Assembly (NCBI RefSeq): GCF_002101375.1
Contig: NZ_CP015207.1
Span: 620,001-684,000 of the forward strand
DNA length: 64,000 nucleotides
Reading direction: 5' to 3'
Source: Sporosarcina ureae
GTDB lineage: Bacteria; Bacillota; Bacilli; Bacillales_A; Planococcaceae
The notes under the pieces were generated by a model, which saw nothing but the letters and a program-made list of their open reading frames with translations, was not told the DNA's origin and searched no databases. How positions within the stretch are numbered: position 1 is the stretch's first letter; each line of letters opens with the position of its first letter. The translations under genes and the position numbers were made by a program. Positions 27,621 through 37,624 of the stretch are shown piece by piece.

Positions 27621-29312
27621 ATGCTTACTTTTGAAGAGTATGAGTATACTCGCCCGGATATCGAAAAACTGCAAACAGAATTCAAGACTGCACTTGAACA
27701 GTTTAAACAAGCAAACTCATTTGAAGATCAAGCCGCAATAATGGAGCATATAAACATGTTGACGAGTGATTACAGTACAGCAGAAAACATCATGTATATC
27801 CGTTCTTCGATTGATACGAATGATAAATTTTATCAAGATGAACGGGATTATTTTGATGAGACTGGTCCTCAATTTCAAGCTTTGCAAAGCGATTATTACC
27901 AAGCTGTAATCTCTACGCCTTTTCGAGCACAATTAGAAGATAAATGGGGCCCACAGCTATTTAAGCTTGCGGAAAATGCCATTCGTTCGTATTCAGATGA
28001 AGTCTTGCCTCTTTTACAGCAAGAAAACAAATTAGTTTCCGAATACTCCAACCTCGTCGCTTCAGCACAAATCGAGTTTCAAGGTGAAACGCTGACATTG
28101 GCACAACTTGGACCATTTAAAGAGTCACTTGATCGCTCGGTTAGAAAAGATGCTATGAACGCCACTGCTGACTTTTACGCGTCAAATGAAGTTCATTTTG
28201 ATAGAATTTTTGATCGTCTCGTTGCAGTACGTCATGAAATCGCTACAACACTCGGATTTAAAAATTTTACAGAACTAGGATATATTCGTATGGACCGGAT
28301 CGGCTATGATGTACATATGATGGAACACTTCCGAAATCAGATTCGGACACATGTAGTGCCATTAGCTGAGAAGATTCGAGGTATGCAAAGGCGACGAATA
28401 GGGATTTCTGAAATGAAGTTCTATGATGAACCATTGCATTACCCCGAGGGAAACCCTCAACCTAAAGGTTCCCCTGAATGGATTTTGGAAAATGGGCAAA
28501 AAATGTATCAAGAGCTATCGCGTGAAACCGGACGTTTTTTTGATTATATGAAACGTAAAAACTTATTGGATTTGGTGGCAAAAAAAGGCAAAGAGGCTGG
28601 CGGCTACTGTACATTTATAGATAATTATGATTCTCCGTTCATCTTCTCTAACTTTAATGGAACTTCAGGTGATATTGACGTGTTGACGCACGAAGCAGGC
28701 CATGCATTCCAAGTATATTCAAGCCGTTCGATTGGCATCCCCGAATACATTTGGCCAACGACTGAAGCTGCAGAAATTCATTCCATGAGTATGGAGTTTT
28801 TCACTTGGTTTTGGATGGATCGCTTTTTTGGTAGCGATGCAGAACGTTATCGTTATGCACATTTACTTGAAAGTGTATTGTTTTTACCATATGGAGTTGC
28901 GGTAGATGAGTTTCAGCAACGCATCTATGACCATCCTGACATGACACCAAGTGAACGTAAAGCGGTATGGAAAGATCTTGAAACCATTTATTTACCTAAT
29001 CGGGATTATGATGGACATCCCTATTTAGAACAAGGTGGTTTTTGGCAGAGACAAGGTCATATCTATGAAGTGCCGTTTTATTATATTGATTATGCTTTGG
29101 CACAAATCTGTGCGCTCCAATTTTGGCAACGATCCTTAGATGACTTCGATGGTGCATGGACGGATTATTTGGCACTGTGTCAATTAGGCGGAAGTAAATC
29201 ATTTTTAGAGCTTGTTGCAACGGCACACTTGAAGTCACCATTTGAAGATGGGACGGTTGAGTCAATCATGGATTTCGTTAGTGATTGGCTAGTTGAACAT
29301 AAGATCTTTTGA
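27621..29312 (+). CDS. M3 family oligoendopeptidase
   Basis: A 563-residue cytosolic zinc endopeptidase of the M3B type that degrades short peptides. The zinc motif HEAGH is at H357-E358-x2-H361 in VLTHEAGHAFQ, and the third ligand Glu lies in TTEAAEIHSMSMEFF about 25 residues on. It is shorter than PepF (about 600-670 residues) and fits the COG1164 subgroup. GAGGAGG precedes the start. It is a single-gene unit with a strong terminator shared with the convergent diguanylate cyclase gene. Confidence 0.92.
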   Translation: MLTFEEYEYTRPDIEKLQTEFKTALEQFKQANSFEDQAAIMEHINMLTSDYSTAENIMYIRSSIDTNDKFYQDERDYFDETGPQFQALQSDYYQAVISTPFRAQLEDKWGPQLFKLAENAIRSYSDEVLPLLQQENKLVSEYSNLVASAQIEFQGETLTLAQLGPFKESLDRSVRKDAMNATADFYASNEVHFDRIFDRLVAVRHEIATTLGFKNFTELGYIRMDRIGYDVHMMEHFRNQIRTHVVPLAEKIRGMQRRRIGISEMKFYDEPLHYPEGNPQPKGSPEWILENGQKMYQELSRETGRFFDYMKRKNLLDLVAKKGKEAGGYCTFIDNYDSPFIFSNFNGTSGDIDVLTHEAGHAFQVYSSRSIGIPEYIWPTTEAAEIHSMSMEFFTWFWMDRFFGSDAERYRYAHLLESVLFLPYGVAVDEFQQRIYDHPDMTPSERKAVWKDLETIYLPNRDYDGHPYLEQGGFWQRQGHIYEVPFYYIDYALAQICALQFWQRSLDDFDGAWTDYLALCQLGGSKSFLELVATAHLKSPFEDGTVESIMDFVSDWLVEHKIF

Positions 29313-29324
29313 TTATAAGCAATA

Positions 29325-29373
29325 CAAAAGGATGTACAGAATGTCGTTTGACGACTTTCTGTACATCCTTTTT
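29325..29373. terminator. Bidirectional terminator between the M3 peptidase and GGDEF genes
   Basis: AAAAGGATGTACAGAA / TTCTGTACATCCTTTTT with inner GTCGT/ACGAC pairing, one of the longest stems in the window. Confidence 0.88.
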
Positions 29374-30853
29374 AGGACTCAACCGCGTGGTATAAAGAAT
29401 ATTGATCTTTGCCTTTTTTCTTCGAATCGTATAAAGCGAGATCGGCTTTATGATAAAGTGTATGAATAGTATCTGTCTTTTCCGCTATTGCAATTCCAAT
29501 ACTGATAGATAAATGAATATGATCATTTTCCAAATAGCTGAATGACTCTCTCATTGCTTCAAGCATACTGTTCGCCCGTTCTGTGACTTCATCGATAGTC
29601 ATGCGTGAAAACAGAACCACAAACTCATCACCGCCGATTCGAGCGGCCAACTGATCTTTTCCGCTTTCTTTATCAATAATTTTTGCGGCTCGGACTAATA
29701 ATTTATCGCCTTCTCCATGCCCTAAAGAATCATTTACGGATTTGAAATTATCTAAATCAATAATCATGAACTGTAATGGACCTCTTTTTTGATGAAGCCA
29801 TTTTACTGCGGCATCTTCAAATGCCGCCCTGTTCTTTAATCCTGTCAATACATCATGGAATGCAAGATGAACAGGTTTTGCGATCATTTTAGCAAGAACA
29901 ATGGACAAGATAATTGTGATGATAGAGATCGCTACCGTTTGGAATAGAAATTGATTACGGTACGAAGTTAGAACTCTTGAAAAAGGTACATCATGATACG
30001 CAATTTCGACTACCCTATTAGTAGATAATCCAGGTACTGTATCCGCTTTATATGGTATGTATCTATAGGTTATGAGTTTGCCTTCTTCTTTAACAGTTGT
30101 TTCTTTAATTTCAAAGTTTTTATAGGATGCTTCGAAAACCGCTTTTCTGGAAGGATTGATTTTCTCTTCTTTGCCTATCTCTCGCTCCCCTAACAATAAA
30201 CCTAAATAATTATATACATTCACTGACTTAATCTGTTCGTTTTCACTTTCTAATCTACTCATCGTATCTAAAAAGTTGAATTCCTTAAAGACCAGTTTAT
30301 CTTCCAAGTAATACCCCAACTCAATTATGTAATTCTTATCCGGCGTTGGCATATAACTGAATTTCTTAAATTCTCCTGTTTCCTGTTGAATATCAAGTGC
30401 ATCGTGAGAAAATATGCCAAGTTCCCTTCGTTCCGTTAATAAAGAGCTGAATCTCGCGCAACATTCATTAAAATTCAATCCTATATCGGGTGTATAACTG
30501 CTTGCAATCACTTCGTTGTTTTTATCAATAATAAAGATATCCATACCGCTTTCTGCTTTCAAAGCTTGAAAATCCCATTTTAAAAAATTAGGTTGTTTTT
30601 CGTATTTTTCGAGTAAGCTGTATGAGTATTCTTTCATTTTTTCTGCGCGTTCAATATCTAGTAGATTATATACTTTATCGATTGTGACAAGACTTGTTAT
30701 GATTTCATCTTCCGCCATTTGAATTTGTATTTCTAAACCCATTTCCACGTTCTTTTTCAGTCGAACATAATCTGCTATGACAATAATCAATGACAAAAGC
30801 AACGTGAAAGAAATCAGGATACCCGTTAACTTTATACGAAAATTCTTATCCAC
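29372..30853 (-). CDS. Membrane diguanylate cyclase with extracellular sensor
   Basis: A roughly 493-residue c-di-GMP synthase. TM1 is at about 10-30, an extracellular Cache/PAS-like sensor of about 270 residues follows, TM2 is at about 300-322, and a GGDEF domain is at the C-terminus. The active-site GGDEF is intact at about 407-411, preceded by the N-site FKSVNDSLGHGEGD. No RxxD product-inhibition site is visible at the usual place before it. The sensor holds a Cys-Cys pair (NECCARF) that could be a disulfide or ligand site. The GTG at 30853 is preferred because AAGGGG is 9 bases upstream; the TTG at 30898 has no ribosome site. No EAL domain is present. Confidence 0.85.
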   Translation of the reverse strand: MDKNFRIKLTGILISFTLLLSLIIVIADYVRLKKNVEMGLEIQIQMAEDEIITSLVTIDKVYNLLDIERAEKMKEYSYSLLEKYEKQPNFLKWDFQALKAESGMDIFIIDKNNEVIASSYTPDIGLNFNECCARFSSLLTERRELGIFSHDALDIQQETGEFKKFSYMPTPDKNYIIELGYYLEDKLVFKEFNFLDTMSRLESENEQIKSVNVYNYLGLLLGEREIGKEEKINPSRKAVFEASYKNFEIKETTVKEEGKLITYRYIPYKADTVPGLSTNRVVEIAYHDVPFSRVLTSYRNQFLFQTVAISIITIILSIVLAKMIAKPVHLAFHDVLTGLKNRAAFEDAAVKWLHQKRGPLQFMIIDLDNFKSVNDSLGHGEGDKLLVRAAKIIDKESGKDQLAARIGGDEFVVLFSRMTIDEVTERANSMLEAMRESFSYLENDHIHLSISIGIAIAEKTDTIHTLYHKADLALYDSKKKGKDQYSLYHAVES

Positions 30854-30978
30854 TTCATGGCACCCCTTCACGCTTTCATCCAGTAAAACATCTGACAATA
30901 GTATAGCATAGATCTAGGCCATTAGAACCGCACAACATGATATTTTTTACTTTACTTACTTTTTTTACTTTAATTATA

Positions 30979-31012
30979 AAAAAGCAAAAAGCCGTATGGG
31001 CTCTTTGCTTTT
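30979..31012. terminator. Terminator after fhs
   Basis: AAAAGCAAAGAGCC / GGCTTTTTGCTTTT on the minus strand, T-rich tail, 20 bases past the fhs stop. Confidence 0.75.
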
Positions 31013-31034
31013 CATTTCATAACTATAGTAAAAA

Positions 31035-32723
31035 TTACATTAACCCTTTCGCATTACCAGCCGAATCGACATCCATATTGAGCGCTGCTGGTTTTTTTGG
31101 TAAACCAGGCATCGTCATAATATCGCCTGTCAAACAAACTAAGAAACCTGCACCAAGTTTCGGCAAAATATTGCGGATGGTGATCGTAAAGTCTATTGGA
31201 CGTCCTAACTTTTTTGGGTCATCAGAAAACGAGTACTGCGTCTTCGCCATACAGACCGGCAACAGATCCCAGCCATTCTTTTTGATTTCCGCTAAATCTT
31301 TCTTTGCCTGATCGGTAAATAAAACGCCTGTGCCACCATATACTTTTTGAACAATCGCTGTGAGTTTTTCTTCTACTGATTGCTCTACTTCATAAATTGG
31401 CGCGAAATTATTTGGCTCTTCCATCACTTTTAAGACTTCTTCCGCCAATGCTTCTCCGCCTGCTCCACCGTCTTGCCATACATCCGTTAAAGCCATTTTT
31501 ACGTCATGGTCCTGACACCACTTCTGGACTATCTGCAATTCACTATCAGAGTCCCCTACAAAATGATTAAGCGCGACGACAGGTTGCACGCCGAACGATA
31601 GAATCGTCTCAATATGCTTTTCCAAATTAACTAAACCTTTTTCTACAGCTTGACTATTCTCCGCTTTTAATTCCTGCTTCGCTACTCCGCCATGCATTTT
31701 AAGTGCACGAATCGTTGTCACAAGAACGATTGCATCCGGCTGGAATTTACCGATGCGCGCTTTAATATCCATAAACTTTTCTGCACCTAAATCTGATCCA
31801 AACCCTGCTTCTGTCACGACATAGTCAGCCAGATTACGCGCTGTATTTGTTGCGATCAACGAGTTACAGCCGTGCGCAATATTTGCAAATGGTCCACCGT
31901 GAATTAGAGCGGGTGTGCCTTCGATCGTTTGAACGAGATTTGGTTTGAATGCATCTTTAAGCAGAAGCGTCAACGCACCCTCTACGCCTAAATCACGCAC
32001 AGTCACAGCTTCTTTTTCATACGTATAGCCAATCACAATTTCGGACAAGCGCTCTTTCAAGTCTTGTAAGCTAGTCGCCAGACAGAATACAGCCATAATT
32101 TCGGACGCTACTGTAATATCAAAACCCTCTTCCCGTGGCACGCCTTGTGATGGCCCACCTAACCCAATCGTCACATGACGAAGCGCACGGTCATTCATAT
32201 CCATGACGCGTTTCCATGTAATGCGGCGAGGATCGATGTGTAACATATTTCCCTGATGCAAATGGTTATCGATCATCGCGCTCAATGCATTATTAACCGT
32301 TGTAATGGCATGAAGGTCTCCAGTGAAGTGCAAATTGATGTCTTCCATAGGCAGTACTTGAGAGAAGCCGCCACCCGTCGCTCCACCTTTGACACCCATT
32401 ACCGGCCCTAACGACGGTTCACGCAATGCAATCATTGTTTTCTTACCTAAACGGGAAAGTGCATCACCAAGACCTACTGTCACTGTCGATTTCCCTTCTC
32501 CTGCTGGTGTTGGACTCGTAGCAGTTACAAGTACGACTTTCGCTTGTGAAGTGTTTTTTGGAATGAGGTCTACATTGATCTTCGCTTTGTATTTACCATA
32601 TCGCTCTAACGCATCCAATGGAATTCCTGCTTTGTCTGCTATGTTTTCAATTGGTTGCATAGTTGCTTTTGATGCGATTTCCAAATCTGTCAGAGTCTTA
32701 ACTTCTTTCGTCACTACTTCCAC
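31035..32723 (-). CDS. fhs: Formate-tetrahydrofolate ligase
   Basis: ATP-dependent synthesis of 10-formyl-tetrahydrofolate from formate, feeding one-carbon metabolism. The P-loop is [14 protein letters not shown] at about residues 71-84, followed by the signature [18 protein letters not shown] and the MHGGVAK region. The 562-residue length is standard. It starts 25 bases after the upstream zinc-type dehydrogenase gene with no terminator between, so the two may share a transcript, though no metabolic link is obvious. Confidence 0.95.
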   Translation of the reverse strand: MEVVTKEVKTLTDLEIASKATMQPIENIADKAGIPLDALERYGKYKAKINVDLIPKNTSQAKVVLVTATSPTPAGEGKSTVTVGLGDALSRLGKKTMIALREPSLGPVMGVKGGATGGGFSQVLPMEDINLHFTGDLHAITTVNNALSAMIDNHLHQGNMLHIDPRRITWKRVMDMNDRALRHVTIGLGGPSQGVPREEGFDITVASEIMAVFCLATSLQDLKERLSEIVIGYTYEKEAVTVRDLGVEGALTLLLKDAFKPNLVQTIEGTPALIHGGPFANIAHGCNSLIATNTARNLADYVVTEAGFGSDLGAEKFMDIKARIGKFQPDAIVLVTTIRALKMHGGVAKQELKAENSQAVEKGLVNLEKHIETILSFGVQPVVALNHFVGDSDSELQIVQKWCQDHDVKMALTDVWQDGGAGGEALAEEVLKVMEEPNNFAPIYEVEQSVEEKLTAIVQKVYGGTGVLFTDQAKKDLAEIKKNGWDLLPVCMAKTQYSFSDDPKKLGRPIDFTITIRNILPKLGAGFLVCLTGDIMTMPGLPKKPAALNMDVDSAGNAKGLM

Positions 32724-32748
32724 TGCCTCTCTATACCGGTTATGTTGT

Positions 32749-33732
32749 TTATTTCGAAATAGCTAAAACGATTTTACCAAATTGTACACTGTCATCCAGC
32801 ATAGTAAATGCCTCACTTGTTTTTTCAAGAGGAATCACTGAATCAATAACAGGATGGAGTTGATGCTCTTCAACTAACGCTAACATATCCCGAAATTCTT
32901 CCCGACTTCCCATTGTAGTGCCTAGTAACGAATACTGACCATAAAAGAAATCACGTAAGTTCAGTTCGACGGTATCTTCTGTTGTGGCACCAAATACTAC
33001 GATCCGACCACCTTTTTTAAGAATTTCAAGAGAACGATTGAATGTTGCCCTTCCCACACTCTCAATCACAAGATCCACACGTTCATCTTTTAGTTCTGTA
33101 GGCCAATCGCTATTCGTATCGATTGCTATATCCGCACCGATGTTCATTGCGTGATTTCTTTTCTCTTCACTTCTAGACGTCACGATAACACGCGCTCCCA
33201 TTTTCTTTGCAAATTGAATCATATAGGTCGCGACTCCACTTCCTGCTCCAGGAATAAAGACGGTTTGCCCTTCTTCTATTTGGCCCCTCGTCACTAGTGC
33301 CCGATAACCTGTAAGTCCCGCTAGAGCGAGAACTGCAGATTCATTCCATGTGAGATGTGTCGGCTTTTTCTCTAACTGTTCTGAGGATATGCAAATCTTC
33401 TCAGCAAATGTACCATGATCCGGCATACCTAGAATATCAAATTCAGCTGGAGGCGCGTCGCTTTCTTCAAACCAGCGAAGGGAAGGATTAATTATGACTT
33501 CGTCGCCTACGTTCCAACCAGTTACACCTTCTCCGATTGATTCAATCGTGCCTGCGCCGTCTGACCCTAATACCAGTGGTTCTTTAGCGTCTCCACGTCG
33601 TTTGGGTATAGCCGTATCACGTCGATTTAATCCTGCTGTTTTCAATGCGACAATTACTTCACCGTTTCTAGCTGAGGGATCGGCGATATCTGTATAGTGC
33701 AGCTCACCATTTTCATGAACGAATGCTTTCAA
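32749..33732 (-). CDS. MDR-family alcohol dehydrogenase/quinone oxidoreductase (YogA-like)
   Basis: A 327-residue medium-chain reductase resembling B. subtilis YogA. The GroES-like N-terminus includes [11 protein letters not shown] and [16 protein letters not shown], and the cofactor fold is [17 protein letters not shown], with TSRSEEK suggesting NADP preference. No full set of zinc ligands is seen. The substrate is unknown. It probably leads a transcript that includes fhs. Confidence 0.82.
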   Translation of the reverse strand: MKAFVHENGELHYTDIADPSARNGEVIVALKTAGLNRRDTAIPKRRGDAKEPLVLGSDGAGTIESIGEGVTGWNVGDEVIINPSLRWFEESDAPPAEFDILGMPDHGTFAEKICISSEQLEKKPTHLTWNESAVLALAGLTGYRALVTRGQIEEGQTVFIPGAGSGVATYMIQFAKKMGARVIVTSRSEEKRNHAMNIGADIAIDTNSDWPTELKDERVDLVIESVGRATFNRSLEILKKGGRIVVFGATTEDTVELNLRDFFYGQYSLLGTTMGSREEFRDMLALVEEHQLHPVIDSVIPLEKTSEAFTMLDDSVQFGKIVLAISK

Positions 33733-34009
33733 TCAACTCATCCTCCTTAGGTTTATCTACGATTCTATCATAACGTATTTCATTCTATTTTCCTACATTT
33801 CATGCTATTTGATTATTCATTATTTTGTATTAGGGGGGGTCCCTGCACAGTAAATAGTAGTTACTTTTTGTTAAGCATTAAAGTCAGGATAGTAAATAGT
33901 ACTGATCTGGATCTACACTTAAGCCAAGAATAAGTTCAAAGACTACAACAATACCCACTCTACTGTTAGTAAATGGTCTACATCTATTTATGCAGGATTC
34001 AATCGGAAG

Positions 34010-34135
34010 TTAGGGTGACTCAGGGAGTATCAAGCCCTACAGGTGAGACATTCAGAAGGAGCTTTCGACTTGGTGAGCACACCGCACGGCCCATGGAAAG
34101 CGTCCCCCAACTGGAGCTTCCATCCCCTCGTACTC
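34010..34135 (+). repeat. Degenerate copy of a Bacillales GC-rich intergenic repeat
   Basis: Within the 496-base gap between the YogA-like gene and the XRE regulator. In order it carries GTGACTCAGGGAG, GGTGAGACATTCAG, AAGGAGC, CACACCGCACGGCCC, ATGGAAAGCGTCCCCC and CTGGAGCTTCCATC. This order matches an intergenic repeat I recall from many Bacillaceae genomes (GACTCC..GGGA, GCAGGAGC, CGCCCGC, GGAAAGCG, CTGGAGxGGAA), whose function I do not know. The region is GC-richer than its surroundings. Three copies of an AGTAAATAGTA-like motif (33851, 33894, 33967 approx.) lie just before it. Confidence 0.55.
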
Positions 34136-34188
34136 TCAAACTTATTCATTATACTTACCCTATTTAGATTTTAAGCTTCAGATTATAC

Positions 34189-34230
34189 AAAAATAACCCT
34201 AGAAGTATAATCACTTCTAGGGTTATTTTT
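34189..34230. terminator. Terminator after the XRE regulator
   Basis: AAAATAACCCTAGAAGT / ACTTCTAGGGTTATTTT, a 17-bp perfect stem with a 6-base loop, overlapping the stop codon of the regulator gene. Confidence 0.9.
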
Positions 34231-34717
34231 ATAGTGTGCGTCTTTTATATTTAGCCAGTTCAAGTAATTCTAGTACATCTTTCTTAGGAAGACGGATCGC
34301 TAACTCCATTAGTTCTTTCTCAGCCGATCGACGTCCTTTTCCGCTTCGGTACTTCTCTTTATTCACTGCGTCGATTTCTGCATATAGCTCATCAATTTCT
34401 GTTGGCCATTTACCAGAGGATTCGACATTCATCGTTTCACGAAGACGATCATAAAGTGATTCTACTGTATTACCTGTCGCTTTGAAATACGGAGTAAATG
34501 TTACTTCACCCATAATCAGCTCGTCGGTAGAAACAGAAAAACGCTCGGAAATTTTAGCGATCCATGCAGCAGATGGTGCGTTCTTACCACGCTCCCAATC
34601 TTTAATTCGACTAGCTGATGTGCCAATTGCCGCTCCAAATGCCATCATCGATAGTCCTCGACGTTCTCTCAGTGCCTTTAAACGCAATCCAAAATCATCC
34701 TTGCTCCATTCGTTCAA
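34229..34717 (-). CDS. XRE-family helix-turn-helix regulator
   Basis: A 162-residue protein with an N-terminal HTH_3/XRE domain (about 9-66: LRLKALRERRGLSMMAFGAA, SRIKDWERGKNAPS) and a C-terminal helical region of about 90 residues with a basic patch (KYRSGKGRRSAEK). Target genes are unknown. Translation begins at a TTG with AGGGGG upstream. Just before it lies a doubled TACAGG (TACAGG-TCA-TACAGG), which may be a self-binding site. Confidence 0.8.
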   Translation of the reverse strand: MNEWSKDDFGLRLKALRERRGLSMMAFGAAIGTSASRIKDWERGKNAPSAAWIAKISERFSVSTDELIMGEVTFTPYFKATGNTVESLYDRLRETMNVESSGKWPTEIDELYAEIDAVNKEKYRSGKGRRSAEKELMELAIRLPKKDVLELLELAKYKRRTL

Positions 34718-34839
34718 CGAAATACCCCCTGTATGACCTGTATTGTATTAATTTTATTATCAAAACAGTCTTTTTGTCAATTTATTTATTTATGAAATTT
34801 TTACTAGAGTTAAAATTGCGATGAAGCTACTGATACCAA

Positions 34840-35325
34840 TTAATAGCCGCTTCTTTGACGTGCGTAATTTTCTTCATTTTTATCAATATATGCTTGAATA
34901 ATTTGATCTTCAGTAAAACCGAGCGTATTCGCAAGTGCTCCATAATTCACCCAGATCTCTTTATAATCTTCAAATGTTAATGAATCCAAGAATGTATAAA
35001 TAGATTGACCCGTTTGAATAAACTGTTGTGTAAGATTTTGCTCTTTAACATCACGTGTTGGCCATTCTTCCAATCCATCAAAGCTTTTTTCAATTCCTAA
35101 AGATAATAAGAAATGGATAGAATCCACATACTCTTCTAAAATGACATGGTCTGCTGAAGGACCTTTTGTGCTCCAGAATTTAAAACAACGTGTTTCGTTA
35201 GCCAACTCAGAAAGTTCGACGATTAATGCCAAACCTCTTTCAGTAAATGTTTCCTTCGTTTGATGATTTTTTTGAATATATGTATCGAGCGCTCTTTGCA
35301 TTTCAAATAGTTGATGTAATTTCAA
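34840..35325 (-). CDS. dUTP diphosphatase, all-alpha dimeric type
   Basis: A 161-residue MazG-like all-helical dUTPase (dUTPase_2 family) that hydrolyses dUTP to dUMP and keeps uracil out of DNA. The metal-binding helices are visible as ELSELANETRCFKFW and LEEYVDSIHF, with the C-terminal YARQRSGY that closes over the base. This is not related to the trimeric beta-type dUTPase. It is a single gene upstream of the XRE gene on the same strand. Confidence 0.85.
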   Translation of the reverse strand: MKLHQLFEMQRALDTYIQKNHQTKETFTERGLALIVELSELANETRCFKFWSTKGPSADHVILEEYVDSIHFLLSLGIEKSFDGLEEWPTRDVKEQNLTQQFIQTGQSIYTFLDSLTFEDYKEIWVNYGALANTLGFTEDQIIQAYIDKNEENYARQRSGY

Positions 35326-35418
35326 TTAAATTCCCTCCACCATTTCGCTATAAAGTGAAACCTTTTCCCTTACTCATCCGTATAGTACAGTACTATATCG
35401 TTTGCAGGAGCTGATTTC

Positions 35419-35799
35419 ATGGTTTTATTGATCCGCGTCTTTATTATAGCATTGGTTATTTATTTATTTTATGTCGGCATTCGCTATTTGACAGATGCTA
35501 AGCGAAAGCTGGACGAAGCGTATGAAAAAGAACACTATTATTTTTATGATGACTTGAAAAATATCCGTAAAAATTTCTTTATTACGTATAAAGGTGCGAT
35601 GTTTGAAGGTGAGAAATATCTAGGCACCACAACTGATTCCTTTGATGTAGTTTCCATTTTCATTTGGGTGAAAAATGAAGCGAATTTACAAGGAATGACG
35701 AAAGAAGATTTTCTTTTTCTCGAATCTGAAGTTCGGACGAATTATCCTCATGCTGAAATCAACTGGAAGAACCCAATTGAACAATTAATGAAATCTTGA
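35419..35799 (+). CDS. ysdB: YsdB-like sigma-W-pathway protein
   Basis: A 126-residue protein with one N-terminal membrane helix (about 3-21) followed by a soluble domain with KRKLDEAYEKEHYYFYDD and FITYKGAMFEGEKYLG. Sequence style and position next to ysdA and rplT match B. subtilis YsdB, which affects SigmaW signalling. The biochemical role is not known. It is convergent with ysdA and ends at a clear terminator. Confidence 0.78.
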   Translation: MVLLIRVFIIALVIYLFYVGIRYLTDAKRKLDEAYEKEHYYFYDDLKNIRKNFFITYKGAMFEGEKYLGTTTDSFDVVSIFIWVKNEANLQGMTKEDFLFLESEVRTNYPHAEINWKNPIEQLMKS

Positions 35800-35805
35800 T
35801 GAAAC

Positions 35806-35836
35806 GGAAATAGCCGAAAAAGCTATTTCCTTTTTT
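35806..35836. terminator. Terminator between ysdB and ysdA
   Basis: GGAAATAGC / GCTATTTCC stem with a 7-base loop, followed by TTTTTTT on the plus strand. Confidence 0.85.
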
Positions 35837-35840
35837 TATA

Positions 35841-36131
35841 TTAAAATGTAATAGCAGTTGGTAATTTTACACCATATACCGCTAGTAACAGCACGATGTC
35901 GATCATCATCAGAAGTAGAAACCCAATACGGAAATGGGTCTTTCTTGTTTTGTGATGAAAGAATTGCATACCAAAGTACGCACCCACTCCACCACCAAGC
36001 AGTGCCAATAACCATAAATTTCTTTCAGGCACACGTTGCTGTTTCTTTTTAGCTTGTCGTTTATCGTATCCCATTGCCCCAAATGCCCAGAGTGATAGGA
36101 TGACCATATAAATCAATAGAGTTTGTGCCAT
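35841..36131 (-). CDS. ysdA: DUF1294 family small membrane protein (YsdA-like)
   Basis: A small protein of about 96 residues with three hydrophobic segments and the DUF1294 pattern (MGYDKRQAKKKQQRVPERNLWLL, GGGVGAYFGMQFFHHKTRK). The second ATG at 36131 lies 10 bases from GGAGG and is preferred over the first, which almost touches it. Function unknown. It follows the rplT terminator, so it is probably transcribed separately from the infC operon. Confidence 0.82.
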   Translation of the reverse strand: MAQTLLIYMVILSLWAFGAMGYDKRQAKKKQQRVPERNLWLLALLGGGVGAYFGMQFFHHKTRKTHFRIGFLLLMMIDIVLLLAVYGVKLPTAITF

Positions 36132-36151
36132 TTCAGCCATTCCTCCATACG

Positions 36152-36202
36152 AAAAAATCCACTTTCATTTCCATATAAGAATGAAAACGAAAGTGGATTT
36201 TG
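36152..36202 (-). terminator. Terminator of the infC-rpmI-rplT operon
   Basis: Minus strand AATCCACTTTCGTTTTCAT / ATGGAAATGAAAGTGGATT followed by TTTTC. Confidence 0.88.
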
Positions 36203-36209
36203 GTTCATC

Positions 36210-36569
36210 TTATTTTGCTACAGATTTTTTTGCTGTCTCTGCAAGTTGTGCAAATGCTGATGCATCTGTCACTGCAAGTTCTGCAAGCATCTTACGGTTA
36301 ACATCGATGCCAGCTACTTTCAAGCCGTGCATTAATGTGCTGTATGAAATACCATTCACACGAGCAGCCGCGTTGATACGTGTAATCCATAGTCTACGGA
36401 AGTCACGTTTTTTGTTACGACGATCACGGTAAGCATAGTTATAAGATTTCATTACCTGTTGGTTTGCTACCTTATAAAGTCTATGTTTTGAACCGAAATA
36501 ACCTTTTGCTAATTTCAATACTTTTTTATGACGCTTGCGCGTTACTGTTCCACCTTTTACGCGTGGCAT
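36210..36569 (-). CDS. rplT: 50S ribosomal protein L20
   Basis: A 119-residue basic ribosomal protein with the diagnostic MPRVKGG start, the long helix region [17 protein letters not shown] and [15 protein letters not shown]. It is an early 23S rRNA binder and, in Bacillus, the repressor of its own operon via the leader at 37457-37617. It is the third gene of infC-rpmI-rplT. Confidence 0.98.
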   Translation of the reverse strand: MPRVKGGTVTRKRHKKVLKLAKGYFGSKHRLYKVANQQVMKSYNYAYRDRRNKKRDFRRLWITRINAAARVNGISYSTLMHGLKVAGIDVNRKMLAELAVTDASAFAQLAETAKKSVAK

Positions 36570-36611
36570 AGTGCATTACCTCCTGCTTATCCTATAAGTG
36601 TGTGTTCGATC

Positions 36612-36812
36612 TTACTTCATGTTTGTTAGCATTTCGCGAATACGCTTGTAATCGCCTGAAGAAACTAGTGAAGACTTACGTAAGTGACGCTTAGCCTTCG
36701 TAGATTTGTTAGCAAATAGGTGACTTGTGTAAGCACGGCCACGTTTTAATTTACCAGATCCAGTTCTTTTGAAACGTTTCGCGGAACCGCGGTGAGTTTT
36801 CATTTTTGGCAT
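36612..36812 (-). CDS. rpmI: 50S ribosomal protein L35
   Basis: A 66-residue protein with the typical [15 protein letters not shown] opening and basic composition. It is the middle gene of the infC operon, 32 bases after infC, with AGGAGGAAC as ribosome site. Confidence 0.98.
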   Translation of the reverse strand: MPKMKTHRGSAKRFKRTGSGKLKRGRAYTSHLFANKSTKAKRHLRKSSLVSSGDYKRIREMLTNMK

Positions 36813-36844
36813 GTTCTGTTCCTCCTAAATTGTTCGTGTTACTG

Positions 36845-37363
36845 TTACTGTTTCTCGGCAAGTGGGGCAAGTATTAAGAACATGCTCCGACCTTCCATTT
36901 TGGGTTTAACTTCAACAGTTGCTACTTCTTTGCAAGCTTCTGCAAAGCGATCAAGTACTCGTTGGCCAATTTCTTTATGCGTAATCGCACGACCGCGGAA
37001 ACGAATCGAAGCTTTCACCTTATCCCCATTTTCAAGGAACTTGATTCCGTTACGAAGTTTCGTTTGGAAATCATGCTCATCAATTGTAGGGCTAAGTCGA
37101 ACTTCTTTTACGTTGATGATCTTTTGGTTCTTACGTACTTCACGCTCTTTCTTTTGCTGTTCGAACTTGAACTTTCCATGGTCCATAACACGAGCTACTG
37201 GGGGCTTCGCTTGTGGAGCAACAAGAACTAAGTCCAGGTTTGCTTGAGCAGCAATTTCTAAAGCTTCATTACGTGTTTTGATACCGAGTTGTTCGCCGTT
37301 GTGATCGATTAATCGCAACTCACGTGCTCTGATACCATCATTTACGTACATGTCTTTGCTAAT
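36845..37363 (-). CDS. infC: Translation initiation factor IF-3, AUU start
   Basis: IF-3 prevents premature 30S-50S joining and checks the start codon. The protein shows the N-domain ([21 protein letters not shown]), linker, and C-domain ([14 protein letters not shown]). The start is best placed at an ATT at 37361-37363 (ISKDMYVND), 8 bases after GGAGGTG. This gives 172 residues and the same ATT-AGC-AAA-GA beginning I know from B. subtilis infC. A frame running to 37399 has no ribosome site. The AUU start is the basis of IF-3 autoregulation in bacteria. Confidence 0.96.
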   Translation of the reverse strand: MSKDMYVNDGIRARELRLIDHNGEQLGIKTRNEALEIAAQANLDLVLVAPQAKPPVARVMDHGKFKFEQQKKEREVRKNQKIINVKEVRLSPTIDEHDFQTKLRNGIKFLENGDKVKASIRFRGRAITHKEIGQRVLDRFAEACKEVATVEVKPKMEGRSMFLILAPLAEKQ

Positions 37364-37456
37364 AGTAATCCACCTCCGAATATTGTCTCGTGAATACACG
37401 TTTTGGTATATCGGAAATTCCGATTTAAAGTCCCATAGGTCTATCCATTTTACAAA

Positions 37457-37617
37457 ATAAAAAAAGTAGACAAATATGATTTGTCTACCCGCGTAAGTAT
37501 ACTATGCTCGTACGCATAGTTATAAACTTATTGTGCTAACCTGGCAACAACTTCATTGCGTCGATCAGGTGAGAAGCGGGTAGCCTCTTCTTATACCACA
37601 AACTGTATTCAGTTAAC
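37457..37617 (-). promoter_or_regulatory. L20-type autoregulatory leader of infC-rpmI-rplT
   Basis: Minus-strand leader with a terminator hairpin GTAGACAAAT / ATTTGTCTAC plus seven T residues (37457-37488). The 3' part GCGGGTAGAC (37483-37492) can also pair with GGCTACCCGC (37576-37585) near the 5' end, which gives mutually exclusive structures. This agrees with the L20 leader of Bacillus, where L20 binding favours termination. Confidence 0.8.
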
Positions 37618-37624
37618 CTTATTA

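Noticed and set aside
33973..34167. 64-codon plus-strand open frame
   Set aside because: It runs through the GC-rich intergenic repeat, has no ribosome site, and its translation is the kind of artefact such repeats give.
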